Shown here: in pieces, positions 46,636-58,667 of the stretch
Numbering within the stretch: the stretch's first letter is position 1
How the letters are laid out: the number at the start of each line of letters is the position of its first letter
Assembly: GCF_040802235.1 (NCBI RefSeq)
Contig: NC_133157.1
Coordinates: 36,546,501 to 36,610,500, forward strand
Source of the DNA: Manis javanica
Taxonomy: Eukaryota; Chordata; Mammalia; Pholidota; Manidae
Direction of reading: 5' to 3'
Length of the DNA stretch: 64,000 bases
Notes under the pieces: model-generated
What the model was told of the DNA's origin: nothing
The model's database searches: none
The model's input: the letters and a program-made list of their open reading frames with translations, nothing else
Translations under genes and position numbers: made by a program

Positions 46636-49600
46636 CTTTTGGTATCATTAATCTACAATTACATGAAGAACATTATGTTTACTAGGCTCCCCCCTTCACC
46701 AAGTCCCCCCGACATACCCCTTCACAGTCACTGTCCATCTGTGTAGTAAGATACTGTAAAATCGCTACTTGTCTTCTCTGTGTTGTACAGCCCGCCCTGT
46801 GCTCCACACACACTGTACATGTTAATTGTAATGCCCTCTTTCTTTTTCCCCGCCCTTATCCCTCCCTTCCCTCCCATCCTCCCCAGTCCCTTTCCCTTTG
46901 GTAACTATTAGTTCATTCTTGGGTTCTGTGATTCTGCTGCTGTTTTGTTCCTTCAGTTTTCCTTTGTTGTTATACTCCACATATGAGTGAAATCGTTTGG
47001 TACTTGTCTCTCTCCTCCTGGCTTATTTCACTGAGCATAATACCCTCTAGCTCCATCCATGTTGTTGCTAATGGTAGGATCTGTTTTTTTCTTATGGCTG
47101 AGTAATATTCCATTGTGTATATGTACCACATCTTCTTTATCCATTCATCTACTGATGGACATTTAAGTTGCTTCCATTTCTTGGCTATTGTAAATAGTGC
47201 AGCAATAAACATAGGGGTGCATCTGTCTTTTTCAAACTGGAGTGCTGCATTCTTAGGGTAAATTCCTAGAAGTGGAATTCCTGGGTCAAATAGTATTTCT
47301 ATTTTGACCATTCTGAAGAACCTCCATACTGCTTTCCACAATGGTTGAACTAATTTACATTCCCACCAGCAGTGTAGGAGGGTTCCCCTTTCTCCACAAC
47401 CTTGCCAACATTTGTTGTTGTTTGTCTTTTTGATGATGGCGATCCTTACTGGTGTAAGGTGATATCTCATTGTGGTTTTAATTTGCATTTCTCTGATGAT
47501 TAGCTATATGGAGCATCTTTTCATGTGTCTGTTGGCCATCTGAATTTGGAGAGGTGTCTGTTCAGCCCCTCTCCCCATTTTTTAATTGGATTATTTGCTT
47601 TTTGTTTATTGAGGTCCATGAGTTCTTTGTATATTTTGGATGTCAATCCCTTATCAGATTTGTCATTTATGAATATATTGTCCCACACTGTAGGATACCT
47701 TTTGGTTCTGTTGATGGTGTCCTTTGCTGTACAGAAGCTTTTCATCTTGAAATAGTCCCACTTGTTCATTTTTGCTTTTGTTTCCCTTGCCTGGGGAGAT
47801 ATGTTCATGAAGAAGTCACTCATGTTTATGTCCAGAGATTTTTGCCTATGTTTTTTTCTAAGAGTTTTATGGTTTCATGAGTTATATTCAGATCTTTGAT
47901 CCATTTCAAATTTACTTTTGTGTATGGGGTTAGACATTGATCCAGTTTCATTCTCCTACATGTAGCTGTCCAGTTTTGCCAGCACCATTTGTTGAAGAGA
48001 CTGTCATTTCCCCATTGTATGTCCATTTCTCCTTATCGTATATTAATTAACCATATATTGTTGGGTTAATGTCTGGAGTCTCTATTCTGTTCCGCTGGTC
48101 TGTGTGTCTGTTCTTGTGCCAGTACCAAACTGTCTTTATTACTGTGGCTTTGTAGTAGAACTTGAAGTTGGGGTGTGAGATTCCCCCCACTTTATTCTTC
48201 CTTCTCAGGATTGCTTTGGCTATTTGGAGTCTTGGATGGTTCCATATGAATTTTTGAACTATTTGTTCAAGTTCGTTGAAGAATGCTGTTGGTAATTTCA
48301 TAGGGATTGCATTAATCTGTAGATTGCTTTGGGCAGGATGGCCATTTTGATGATATTAATTCTTATTCATCCCATGTTCTTGGCTAGAATCTATTTGTTA
48401 GCGTCCTCTTTAATTTCTCTTAAGAGTGTCTTGTTGTTTTCAGAGTAATAGGTCTTTCACTTCCTTGGTTAGGTTTATTCCTAGGTATTTTATTCTTTTT
48501 GATGCATTTGTGAATGGAATTGTTTTCCTGATTTCACTTTCTATTAGTACATTGTTAGTGTATAGGAAAACTACAGATAACTGTGTATCAATTTTGTATA
48601 CTGCAACTTTGCTGAATTCCAGTATTAGTTCTAGTAGTTTTGGAGTGGAGTCTTTAGGGTTTTTAATGTACAATATCATGTCATCTGCAGATAGTGACAG
48701 TGTGACATTTTTACCTATCTGGATTCCTTGTATTTCTTTGTTTTGTCTAATTGCTGTGGCTAGGACCTCCAGTACTATGTTGAATAGCAGTGGGGAGAAT
48801 GGGCATTCCTGTCTTGTTTCCAATCTTAGAGGAAAAGCTTTCAGCTTCTCGCTGTTCAGTATGATATTGGCTGTGTGTTTATCATATATGGCCTTTATTA
48901 TGTTGAGGTATTTGCCCTCTATACCCATTTTGTTCTGAGTTTTTATCATGAATGGACATTGAATTTTGTCGAATGCTTTTTCAGCATCAATGAAGATGAT
49001 CATGTGGTTTTTGTCCTTTTTGTTGATGTGGTGGATGGTGTTGATGGATTTTTCAAATGTTGTACCGTCTTTGCATTCCTGGGATGAATCCCACTTGGTC
49101 ATGGTGTATGATCCTTTTGATGTATTTTTTAATTTGGTTTGCTAATATTTTGTTGAGTAATTTTGCATCTATGTTCATCAGAGATATTGGTCTGTAATTT
49201 TCTTTTTTGGTGGCATCTTTGCCTGGTTTTAGTGTTAGGATGATGTTGGCTTTGTAGAATGAGTTTAGGAGTATTCCCTCCTCTTCTGTTTTTTGGAAAA
49301 CTTTAAGGAGAATGTGTACTATGTCTTCTCTGTATGTCTGATAAAATTGTGAGGTAAATCCTTCTGGCCCATGGGTTTTGCTCTTCTGTAGTTTTTTGAT
49401 TACCGCTTCAATTTCATTGCTTGTAATTGATCTGTTTAGATTTTCTGTTTCTTCCTTGGTCAGTCTTGGAATGTTGTATTTTTTTAGAAAGTTGCCATTT
49501 CTTCTACATTATCCATTTTGTTAGCATACAATTTTTCATAGTATTCTCTAATAATTCTTTGTATTTTGGTGGTGTCCATAGTGATTTTTCTGTTCTCATT

Positions 49601-50437
49601 TCTGATTCTGTTTGTGTACGTAGAATTTCTTTTTTTTTTTGGTAAGTCTGGCTAGTGGGTCTATCTATTTTGTTTATTTTCTCGAAGAAACCGCTTCTGC
49701 TTTCATTGATTCTACTGTTTTTTTCTTTCTTATTTTATTTATTTCGGCTGTGATCTTTATTATGTCCTTCCTTCTACTGACTTTGGGCCTCATTTCTTCT
49801 TTTTCTAGTTTCATTAATTGTGAGTTTAGACTGTTCATATAGGATCGTTCTTCTTTTCTGAGGTAGGCCTGTATTGCAGTAAACTTCCCTCTTAGCACTG
49901 CCTTCACTATGTCCCACAGATTTTTTGCAGTGTTGAGTTATTTTTGTCATTTCTCTCCATATATTGCTTGATCTCTGTTTTTATTTGGTCATCTATCCAT
50001 TAACTATTTAGGAGCATGTTGTTAAGCCTCCATGTGTTTATGGGCTTTTCGGTTTCCTTTGCAAAATTTATTTCTAATTGCATACCTTTGTTGTCTGAAA
50101 AGCTGATTGGTACAATTTCAGTGTTTTTGAATTTACTGAGCCTTTTTTGTGGCCTCATATGTGGTCTATTCTGGAATATGTCCTGTGTGCAGTTGAGAAG
50201 AATTTGTATCCTGCTGCTTTTGGTTGGAGTGTTCTGTAGATATCTGTTAGGTCCATCTTTTCTAATGTGTTGTTCAGTGCCTCTGTCTCCTTACTTATTT
50301 TCTGTCTGGATGATCTGTTATTTGGAGTGATTGGTGTGTTAAAGTCTCATAAAATGAATGTATTGCATTCTGTTTCCTCCCTTAATTCTGTTGGTATTTG
50401 TTTCACATATGTAGGTGCTCCTCTGTTGAGTACATAG
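46636..50437 (-). mobile_element. 5'-truncated L1, 3.8 kb (pile-up member 3)
   Basis: Young-type 3' UTR from 46636, ORF2 stop at 46970, and ORF2 continuing to the middle of the endonuclease, where it is cut at about 50437 against the tail of the next L1. Confidence 0.92.
46970..50437 (-). pseudogene. L1 ORF2, lacking its first part and frameshifted
   Basis: Blocks from C to N terminus: 46970-47488 (172 codons, intact C-terminus with '[18 protein letters not shown]' and 'LICGV' end), 47521-47823, 47826-48026, 48047-48301, 48440-49102 (reverse transcriptase, with '[12 protein letters not shown]' and a catalytic block reading SADD in place of YADD/FADD), and 49674-49907. Successive blocks lie in shifted frames. 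The start codon and first endonuclease motifs are missing. Confidence 0.9.
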
Positions 50438-50440
50438 ATA

Positions 50441-52480
50441 TTTTTTTTATTAAGGTATTATTGATAAACACTCTTATGAAGGTTTCATATGGAAAACAAT
50501 GTGGTTACTACATTTACCCATATTGTCAAGTCCCCACCCATACCGCAATGCCGTCACTGTCTATTAGTCTAGTAAGATGCCACAGATTCACTATTTGCGT
50601 TCTCTGTGCTACACTGTTTTGCCCATGATCCCCCACACACCATGTGTACCAATCATAATACCACTCAGTCCCCTTCTCCCTCCCTCCCCACCTGCCTTCC
50701 CACACCCCTCCCCTTTGGTAACCACTAGTTCCTTCTTGGAGTCTCTGTGTCTGCTGCTGTTTTGTTCCTTCTGTTTTCCTTCGTTGTTGTACTCCACAAA
50801 TGAGGGATATCATTTGGTACTTGTCTTTCTCTGCCTGGCTTATTTCACTGAGAATAGTGTCCTCCAGCTCCATCCCTGTTGTTGCAAATGGTAGGATTTC
50901 TTTCTTATGGTTGAATAGTATTCTGTTGTGTATATGTACCACATCTTCTTTATCCATTCATCTACTGATGGACACTTAGGTTGCTTCCATATCTTCACTG
51001 TTGTAAAAAATGCTGTGATAAACATAGGGGTGGATATATCTTTTTTAAACTGGGCTGCTGTATTCTTAGGGTAAATTCCTAGGAGTGGAATTACGGGTCA
51101 AATGGTATTTCTATTTTTAGTTTTTCAAGGAACCTCCATACACAGCTTTCCACAATGGTTGAACTAGCTTACATTCCTGCCTAAAGTGTAGGAGGATTCC
51201 CCTTTCTCCACATCCTTGCCAGCGTTTGTTGTTCTTAGTCTTTTCTATGTTGGCCATCTTAACTGGTGTGAGGTGATATCTCAGTGTGGTTTAATTTACA
51301 TTTCTTTGATAATTAGCGATGTGGAGCATCTTTTCATATCCCTGTTGGCCATCTGAATTTCTTCTTTCTAGAAATATCTGTTCAGATCCTCCGCCCATTT
51401 TTTAATCTTGTTTATTGATTTTTGTGTGTTGAGGTTTGTGAGCTCTTTATATAATTTGGATGTTAACCCCTTGTCAGATATTTCATTCACAAATATATTC
51501 CTCCATACTGTAGAATGCTTTTTTGTTTTGCTGATGTTGTCCTTTGCTGTACAAAACTTTTTTAGCATGATATACTCCCATTTGTTTATTTTTTATTTTT
51601 TTTCCATTGCCTGAGGAGATGCTATCAGGAAAATGTTGTTCCTGTTGATATTCAAGAGGTTTTTGCTGTGTTTTCTTTTAACAATTTTGTGGTTTTATGA
51701 CTTACTTTCAGATCTTTGATCCATTTTGAGTTTACTTTAGTGTATGGGGTTAGACATTAATCCAGTTTCATTCTCTTGCATGTAGCTGTCCAGTTTTACC
51801 AACACCAATTGTTGAAGAGGCTGTCATTTCCCCATTGTATATCCATGGTCCTTTATTGTATATTAGTTGACCATATATGCTTGGGTTTATTTCAGGGCTC
51901 TCTAGTCTGTTCCATTGGTCTATGGTCTGCTTGTGCTAGTACCAAATTGTCTTGATTTCTGTGGCTTTGTAGTAGAGCTTGATGTTGGGGAGTGTAATCC
52001 CCCCTGCTTTATTCTTCCTTGTCAGGATTGCTTTGAGTATTCAGTGTCTGTTGTGGTTCCACGTGAATTTTAGAAGGATTTGCTATAGTTCATTGAAGAA
52101 TGATCTTGGTATTTTGATAGGGACTGCAGTGAATCTGTAGATTGTTTTAGACAGGATCTCTATTTTGACAATAATAATTCTTCCTATCCACGAGCATGGG
52201 ATGTATTTCCATTTATTGGTATCCTCTTCAATTTATCTCATGGGTGTCTTGTAGTTATCAGTGTATAGGTCTTTCACTTCCTTGTTTTTGTTTACTCCTA
52301 GGTATTTTATTGTTTCTGATGCAATTGTGAATGGAATTTTTTTTCCCATATTCTGCTTTTAAATCACTCCATTGTGTGTTTCTTTTCAGATACTGTATTC
52401 TTCAGTGTCTGTATCTCATTCCTGAATTCCTCCCTGAGTTCTTGAATATTCTTCTTTACCTGCAGGAGCATGTTTATGAT
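50441..52480 (-). mobile_element. Older L1, 3' part (pile-up member 4, host of the composite insertion)
   Basis: Older 3' end ('ttattaaggtattattgata') and ORF2 C-terminal half up to about 52340 (relics at 50840-51025 and 51368-51568). From 52345 to 52480 the text changes abruptly to ORF1-like sequence, so most of ORF2 is missing by internal deletion. It resumes at 60701 after the composite insertion. Confidence 0.85.
52469..52480. repeat. TSD of the composite insertion, left copy
   Basis: CATGTTTATGAT, identical to 60689-60700. Removing 52481-60700 restores a continuous older L1 ORF1 reading. Confidence 0.88.
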
Positions 52481-52496
52481 TGTTTTTTTTTTTTTT

Positions 52497-52797
52497 GAGA
52501 GGGCATCTCTCATATTTATTGATCAAATGGTTGTTAACTATAAAATTCTGTATAGGGGGGTCAGTGCTCAATGCACAATCATTAATCCATCTCAAGCCTA
52601 ATTCTCGTCAGTCTCCAATCTTCTGAAGCATAACGAACAAGTTCTTACATAGTGAATAAGTTCTTACATGGTGAACAGTACAAGGGCATTCATCACAGAA
52701 ACTTTTGGTTTTGGTCACGCATTATGAACTATATACAATCAGGTCAAATATGAATATTCGTTTGATTTTTATACTTGATTTATATGTGGATCCCACA
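52497..52797 (-). promoter_or_regulatory. Candidate LTR U3-R segment
   Basis: Begins TGTGGGATCC right after a polypurine tract and ends about 20 nt past an AATAAA signal at a poly(A) run, so the poly(A) start would mark the end of R. A partial duplication, 'acttattcactatgtaagaa', repeats within it. Confidence 0.5.
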
Positions 52798-53428
52798 TTT
52801 CTCCCTTTATTATTATTATTATTTTTATTTTTAATAAAATGCTGAAGTGGTAGGTAGATACAAGATAAAGGTAGAAAACATAGTTTAGTGTTGTAACAGA
52901 GCAATTGTAGATGATCAGGTGTGTGCCTGTAGACTATGTGCAAATCCGAACTACACAAGGGCAATAAAACATCCACGGATGCAGAAGCTTTCTCTCAAAA
53001 CAGGGGGGGATGAGGTTCTAAGCTTCACCCCTGTTCCCCGATTTCTCACCTGATGGCCCCCCTGCGACTGTGCCTGTCTTAGGTTGTTCCTCCCTTGAGG
53101 AACCTTACCCGTCTCTGGCTAACCAGTCATATTCTGGGGTCATACAGGGAAATGTAAAGTTGGTAAGTGAGAGAGAAGCCATTTTCTTTGAAAAAGTTAG
53201 CTTTTTACTTCTTTGCAGATTTATGCCCTGTGGCTTCTATGCCCAGCATTTGTCTCGAGGTATCTTTACCACCTGGAGGAATTATGATGCTTGGTAAATT
53301 CGATATGAGGCACGAATTCTATTTAAGGGTTGTAATTAGGAAGGAGGAAGAAAAGCTATAGAGGTAGCATATGGAAGAAAACTTGGGAGGATTGATTATT
53401 TCTTTGACATATCTTCTTGTAGAGTACC

Positions 53429-53881
53429 TTAAGCATGTATAGGTTTTAAACTACCAACTAACTTGCGCACACATATTAACATAATAGGAATATGGTGACA
53501 TAAACTAAGCAAATCTAAAATTACCATCCATCTCCAGTGAAGCCAAGAAACCCAGTTAGGCACCCTAGGCATTTGTGAAAATTTATCTGTGATATGATGG
53601 ATATTGTCCAACTGTACTTGAACAGTCTGAGAGAAATTAGACAAATTAAAGCAACCCATTTCTGGGATCTGTTCACATCCCATATGTCCTTTTAACCGTA
53701 GATAGTCTATAGTCGTAAGATTTTGGAGCGCTACACCTTGCACCCCTCCCAACTCCTGGTTGAGTTCCAACAGTCCAAATCCACTCAAATTCATTGTCTC
53801 ACTGTATGCACATGCCAGCCTAGACATCTCCCTCCTCATTCCAATGGCAAGTCCAGGAAACGGTGGGATGGATGCAGCCAC
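53429..53881 (-). pseudogene. Retroviral env transmembrane-subunit-like frame (150 codons)
   Basis: The frame has the order of an env TM ectodomain: a small hydrophobic Pro/Gly patch (PPFPGLAIGM) near residues 6-15; a heptad-like stretch containing ALQNLTTIDYL; two cysteines seven residues apart (C-EQIPEMG-C) instead of CX6CC; N-glycosylation sequons (NLT, NLS); an amphipathic segment; and a Trp-rich NWVSWLHWRW before a hydrophobic run. The surface subunit is missing or decayed, and the frame appears N-terminally truncated. Assignment is by pattern, not alignment; betaretroviral or lentivirus-like TMs are nearest in style. Not expected to act. Confidence 0.55.
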
Positions 53882-54120
53882 AACTGCAGCATCGCCCGGA
53901 TCCCTGTGGAGGCTTTTTGATGATCATCCCCCGGCACGAGTCCTCCAGAGAGTGCTGATGCCGGAAGCTCCTCCTCATATCGTATCTTAGTTCATTTTCT
54001 AGGTAGCCAAGCTAGGTCTTGATCTTCTGCATAAAAACAAACAGACCCTTTGCCCACACTTTGACATGCCCTCTGTACCACTGTGTAGAACTCATTGGAG
54101 GTCCGCACACAGGAACTGCT

Positions 54121-54330
54121 TTATTTTTATTTTTTTATTTTTTTATTTTTTATTAAGAGAAAGTAATATCAGAAAAGAGTACCTCCATAGCCAATCATCT
54201 GATACCCTTTAAGTGATCAAAATTAAGGATATTAAACCATGCGTTAATCTTTGATTTACCAATAGTTTTATCCTATCAAGGAGTAATCCCCCTTTTCTTT
54301 CTTTCTTTCTTTTTTTTTCCTTTTTTTAAA
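54121..54330 (-). repeat. Two A-rich tracts and a 140-bp spacer joining the L1 and the retroviral unit
   Basis: On the element's strand: the L1 3' end, a degenerate A/G tract (54327-54293), about 140 bp of unassigned sequence (54292-54154), then an AAATAAAA-type tract (54153-54121), then the retroviral unit. The tracts look like decayed poly(A) tails and carry AATAAA-like hexamers. Confidence 0.65.
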
Positions 54331-54662
54331 AATCTTTAATCTACACTTTCTTGAAGAATACTATGTTTACTATGCTCTCCCATATACCATGACCCCCCTA
54401 AAAACCACATTACAGTCACTGTCCATCAGCATAGCAAAATGTTGTAGAATCACTACTTGTCCTCTCTGTTGTACAGCCGTCCCTCCCCTTTCTCCCTCCC
54501 CCCCCATGCATGCTAATCTTAATACCCCCTTTCTTCTTCCCCCCCACTTATCCCTCCCTGCCCACCCATCCTCCCCAGTTCTTTTCCCTTTGGTACCTGT
54601 TAGTCAATTTTTGGGTTCTGTAATTCCGCTGCTGTTTTGTTCCTTCAGTTTTTCCTTTTTTC

Positions 54663-57600
54663 TTATACTCCTCAGATGAGTGAAATCATTTGGTATTTCT
54701 CTTTCGCTTGGCTTATTATTTCACTGAGCATAATACTCTCCAGCTCCATCCATGTTGCTGCAAATGGTAGGATTTTCCCTCTTCTTATGGCTGAGTAGTA
54801 TTCCATTGTGTATATATACCACATCTTCTTTATCCATTCATCTACCGATGGACATTTAGGTTGCTTCCAATTTTTGGCTATTGTAAATAGTGCTGCGATA
54901 AACATAGGGGTGCATCTGTCTTTCTCAAACTTGATTGCTGCGTTCTTAGGGTAAATTCCTAGGAGTGGAATTCCTGGGTCAAATGGTAGGTCTGTTTTGA
55001 GCATTTTGATGAACCTCCATACTGCTTTCCACAGTGGTTGAACTAATTTACATTCCCACCAGCAGTGTAGGAGGGTTCCCCTTTCTCCACAGCCTCACCA
55101 ACATTTGTTGTTGTTTGTCTTTTGGATGGCAGCCATCCTTACTGGTGTGAGGTGATACCTCATTGTATTTTTAATTTGCATTTCTCTGATAATTAGCGAT
55201 GTGGAGCATCTTTTCATGTGTCTGTTGGCCATCTGTATTTCCTTTTTAGAGAACTGTTCAGTTCCTCTGCCCATTTTTTAGTTGGGGTATTTGTTTTTTG
55301 TTTGTTGAGGCATGTGAGCTCTTTATATATTCTGGACGTCAAGCCTTTATTGGATCTGTCATTTTCAAATATATTCTCCCATACTGTAGGGTTCCTTTTT
55401 GTTCTATTGATGGTGTCTTTCGCTGTACAGAACCTTTTCAGCTTAATATAGTCCCACTTGCTCATTTTTGCTGTTGTTTTCCTTGCCCAGGGAGATATGT
55501 TCAAGAAGAGGTCACTCATGTTTATGTCTAAGAGGTTTCTGCCTATGTTTTTTTCCAAGAGTTTAATGGTTTCATGACTTACATTCAGGTCTTTGATCCA
55601 TTTTGAGTTTACCTTTGTATATGGGGTTAGACAATGGTCCAGTTTCATTCTCCTACATGTAGCTGTCCAGTTTTGCCAGCACCATCTGTTGAAGAGACTG
55701 TCATTTTGCCATTGTATGTCCATGGCTACTTTATCAAATATTGATTGACCATATATGTTTGGGTTAATTTCTGGAGTCTCTAATCTGTTCCACTGGTCTG
55801 TGGCTCTGTTCTTGTGCCAGTATCAAATTGTCTTGATTACTATGGCTTTGTAGTAGAGCTTGATGTTGGGGAGTGAGATTCCCTCCTGCTTTATTCTTCT
55901 TTTTCAGGATTGCTTTGGCTATTCGGGGTCTTTGGTGTTTCCATATGAATTTTTGAATTATTTGTTCCAGTTCATTGAAGAATGTTGCTGGTAATTTGAT
56001 AGGGATTGCATCAAATCTGTATATTGCTTTGGGCAGGATAGCCATTTTGACGATATTAATTCTTCCTAGCCATGAGCATGGGATGAGGTTCCATTTGTTA
56101 GTGTCCCCTGTAATTTCTCTTAAGAGTGACCTGTAGTTTTCAGGGTATAGGTCTTTCACTTCTTTGGTTAGGTTTATTCCTAGGTATTTTATTCTTTTTG
56201 ATGCAATGGTGAATGGAATTGTTTTCCTGATTTCTCTTTCTATTGGTTCATTGTTAGTGTATAGGAAAGCTACAGATTTCTGTGTGTTAATTTTGTATCC
56301 GGCAACTTTGCTGTATTCTGATATCAGTTCTAGTAGTTTTGGAGTGTAGTCTTTAGGGTTTTTTATGTGCAGTATCATATCTTCTGCAAATAGTGACAGT
56401 TTAACTTCTTCTTTACCAATCTGGATTCCTTGTATTTCTTTGTTTTGTCTGATTGCCGTGGCCAGGACCTCCAGTTCTATGTTAAATAACAGTGGGGGGA
56501 GTGGGCATCCCTGTGTGGTTCCCGATCTCAGAGGAAATGCTTTCAGCTTCTCACTGTTCAGTATAATGTTGGCTATGGGTTTATCATATATGGCCTTTAT
56601 TATGTTGAGGTATTTGCTCTCTATTCCCATTTTGCTGAAAGTTTTTATCATGAATGGATGTTGAATTTTGTCAAATGCTTTTTCAGCATCTATGGAGATG
56701 ATCATGTGGTTTTTGTCTTTCTTTTTGTTGATGTGGTGGATGTTGATGGATTTTCGAATGTTGTACCATCCTTGCATCCCTGGGATGTATCCCATTTGGT
56801 CATGGTGTATGATCCTTTTGATATACTGGTGAATTCTGTTTGCTAATATTTTGTTGAGTACTTTTGCATGTACATTCATCAAGGATATTGGTCTGTAATT
56901 TTCTTTTTTGGTGGGGTCTTTGCCTGGTTTTGGTATTAGGGTGATGTTGGCTTCATAGAATGAGTTTGGGAGTATTCCCTCCTCTTCTATTTTTTGGAAC
57001 ACTTTAAGGAGAATGGGTATTATGTCTTCTCTGTGTGTCTGATAAAATTCCGAGGTAAATCTGCCCGGCCCCGGTGTTTTGTTCTTGGGTAGTTTTTTGA
57101 TTACCGTTTCAATTTCTTTGCTCGTAATTGGTTTGTTTAACTTTTCTGTTTCTTCCTCGGTCAGTCTTGGGAGGTTGTATTTTTCTAGGAAGTTGTCCAT
57201 TTCTTCTAGGTTTTCCAGCTTGTTGGCATATAGGTTTTCATAGTAGTCTTTAATAATTCTTTGTATTTCTGTGGAGTCTGTCGTGATTTTTCCGTTCTCA
57301 TTTCTGAATTTGTGTTGATTCTCTTTTTCTCTTAATAAGTTTGGCTAGAGGCTTATCTATTTTGTTTATTTTCTCAAAGAACCAGCTCTTGGTTTCATTG
57401 ATTTTTGCTATTGTTTTATTCTTCTCAATTTTGTTTATTTCTTCTCTGATCTTTATTATGTCCCTCCTTCTACGGACTTTAGGCCTGATTTGTTCTTCTT
57501 TTTCCAGTTTTGATAATTGTGATGTTAGACTATTCATTTGGGATTGTTCTTCCTTCTTCAAGTGTGCCTGGATTCCTATATACTTTCCTCTTAAGACTAG

Positions 57601-58490
57601 TTTCGCTGCATCCCACAGAAGTTGGGGCTTTGTGTTGTTGTTGTCATTTGTTTCTATATATTCGTTGATCTCTCTCTTGATTTGTTCGTTGATCCATTGA
57701 TTATTTAGAAGCATGTTGTTAAGCCTCCATGTGTTTGTGAGCCTTTTTGTTTTCTTTTAGAATTTATTTCTAGTTTTATACCTTTGTTGTCTGAAAAATT
57801 GGTTGGTAGAATTTCAAAATTTTGGAATTTACTGAGGCTCTTTTTGTGAGCTAGTATGTGGTCTATTCTGGAGAATGTTCCATGTGCACTTGAGAAGAAT
57901 GTATATCCTGTTGCTTTTGGATGTAGAGTTCTATAAATGTCTATTAGGTCCATCTGTTCTAGTGTGTTGTTCAGTGCCTGTGTGTCCTTACTTATTTTCT
58001 GCCCGGTGGATCTGTCCTTTGGGGTGAGTGGTGTGTTGAAGTCTCGTACAATGAATGCATTGCAGTCTATTTCCCTCTTTAGTTCTGTTAGTATTTGTTT
58101 CACAAATGATGGTGCTCCTGTGTTGGGTGCATATATATTTAGAATGGTTATATCCTCTTGTCGGACTGAGCCCTTTATCATTATGTAGTGTCCTTCTTTA
58201 TCTCTTGTTACTGTCTTTGTTTTGAAGTCTATTTTGTCTGATATTAGTACTGCAACCCCTGCTTTCTTGTCACTGTTGTTTGCCTGAAATATGTTTTTCC
58301 ATCCATTGACTTTTAGTCTGTGCATGTCTTTGGGTTTGAGGTGAATTTCTTGTAAGCAGCATATAGATGGGTCTTGCTTTTTTATCCATTATATTACTCT
58401 GTGTCTTTTGATTGGTGCATTAAGTCCATTTACATTTAGGGTTACTATTGAGAGATATGTACTTATTGCCATTGCAGACTTTAGATACAT
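54663..58490 (-). pseudogene. L1 ORF2 (endonuclease-reverse transcriptase), best-preserved copy
   Basis: Span of 1276 codons, the full family length. Endonuclease block 57705-58325 is in the frame of the expected ATG at 58490: AVLISDKID, LNIYAPNTGAP, FIVRDFNTPL (G of GDFN replaced by R) and SRIDHILAHK. Reverse transcriptase block 55764-57200, same frame: [49 protein letters not shown], and the catalytic block reading FAEDM, i.e. first Asp of the ADD triad replaced by Glu. Linker 57298-57714 is in another frame. C-terminal blocks are 55214-55723 and 54672-55004 ([20 protein letters not shown]). Inactive. Confidence 0.93.
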
Positions 58491-58667
58491 GGTTACCAAA
58501 GGTTCAAGGTTAGCTTCTTTAGTATCTTACTGCCTAACTTAGCTTGCTTATCGAGCTGTTATATACAGTGTCTGGAGATTCTTTTCTTCTCTCCCGTCTT
58601 ATTCCTCCTCCTCCATTCTTCATATGTTGTGTGTTTTGTTCTGTGCTCTTTTTAGGAGTGCTCCCAT

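Larger units (their letters stand above)
52481..54120 (-). mobile_element. Retroposed retrovirus-derived unit: env 3' end, polypurine tract, LTR U3-R, poly(A)
   Basis: Read on the - strand from 54120: env-like coding relic, about 630 bp of unassigned sequence, a polypurine tract AAAGGGAGAAA (52808-52798), then TGTGGGATCC as a candidate LTR start (52797), about 280 bp of U3/R, AATAAA (52520-52515), and poly(A) (52496-52481). There is no U5, no primer-binding site and no gag or pol: the 3' end of a retroviral mRNA, copied by L1 machinery. The U3-R reading is inference from order and spacing. A lone non-autonomous element of other origin is possible. Confidence 0.6.
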
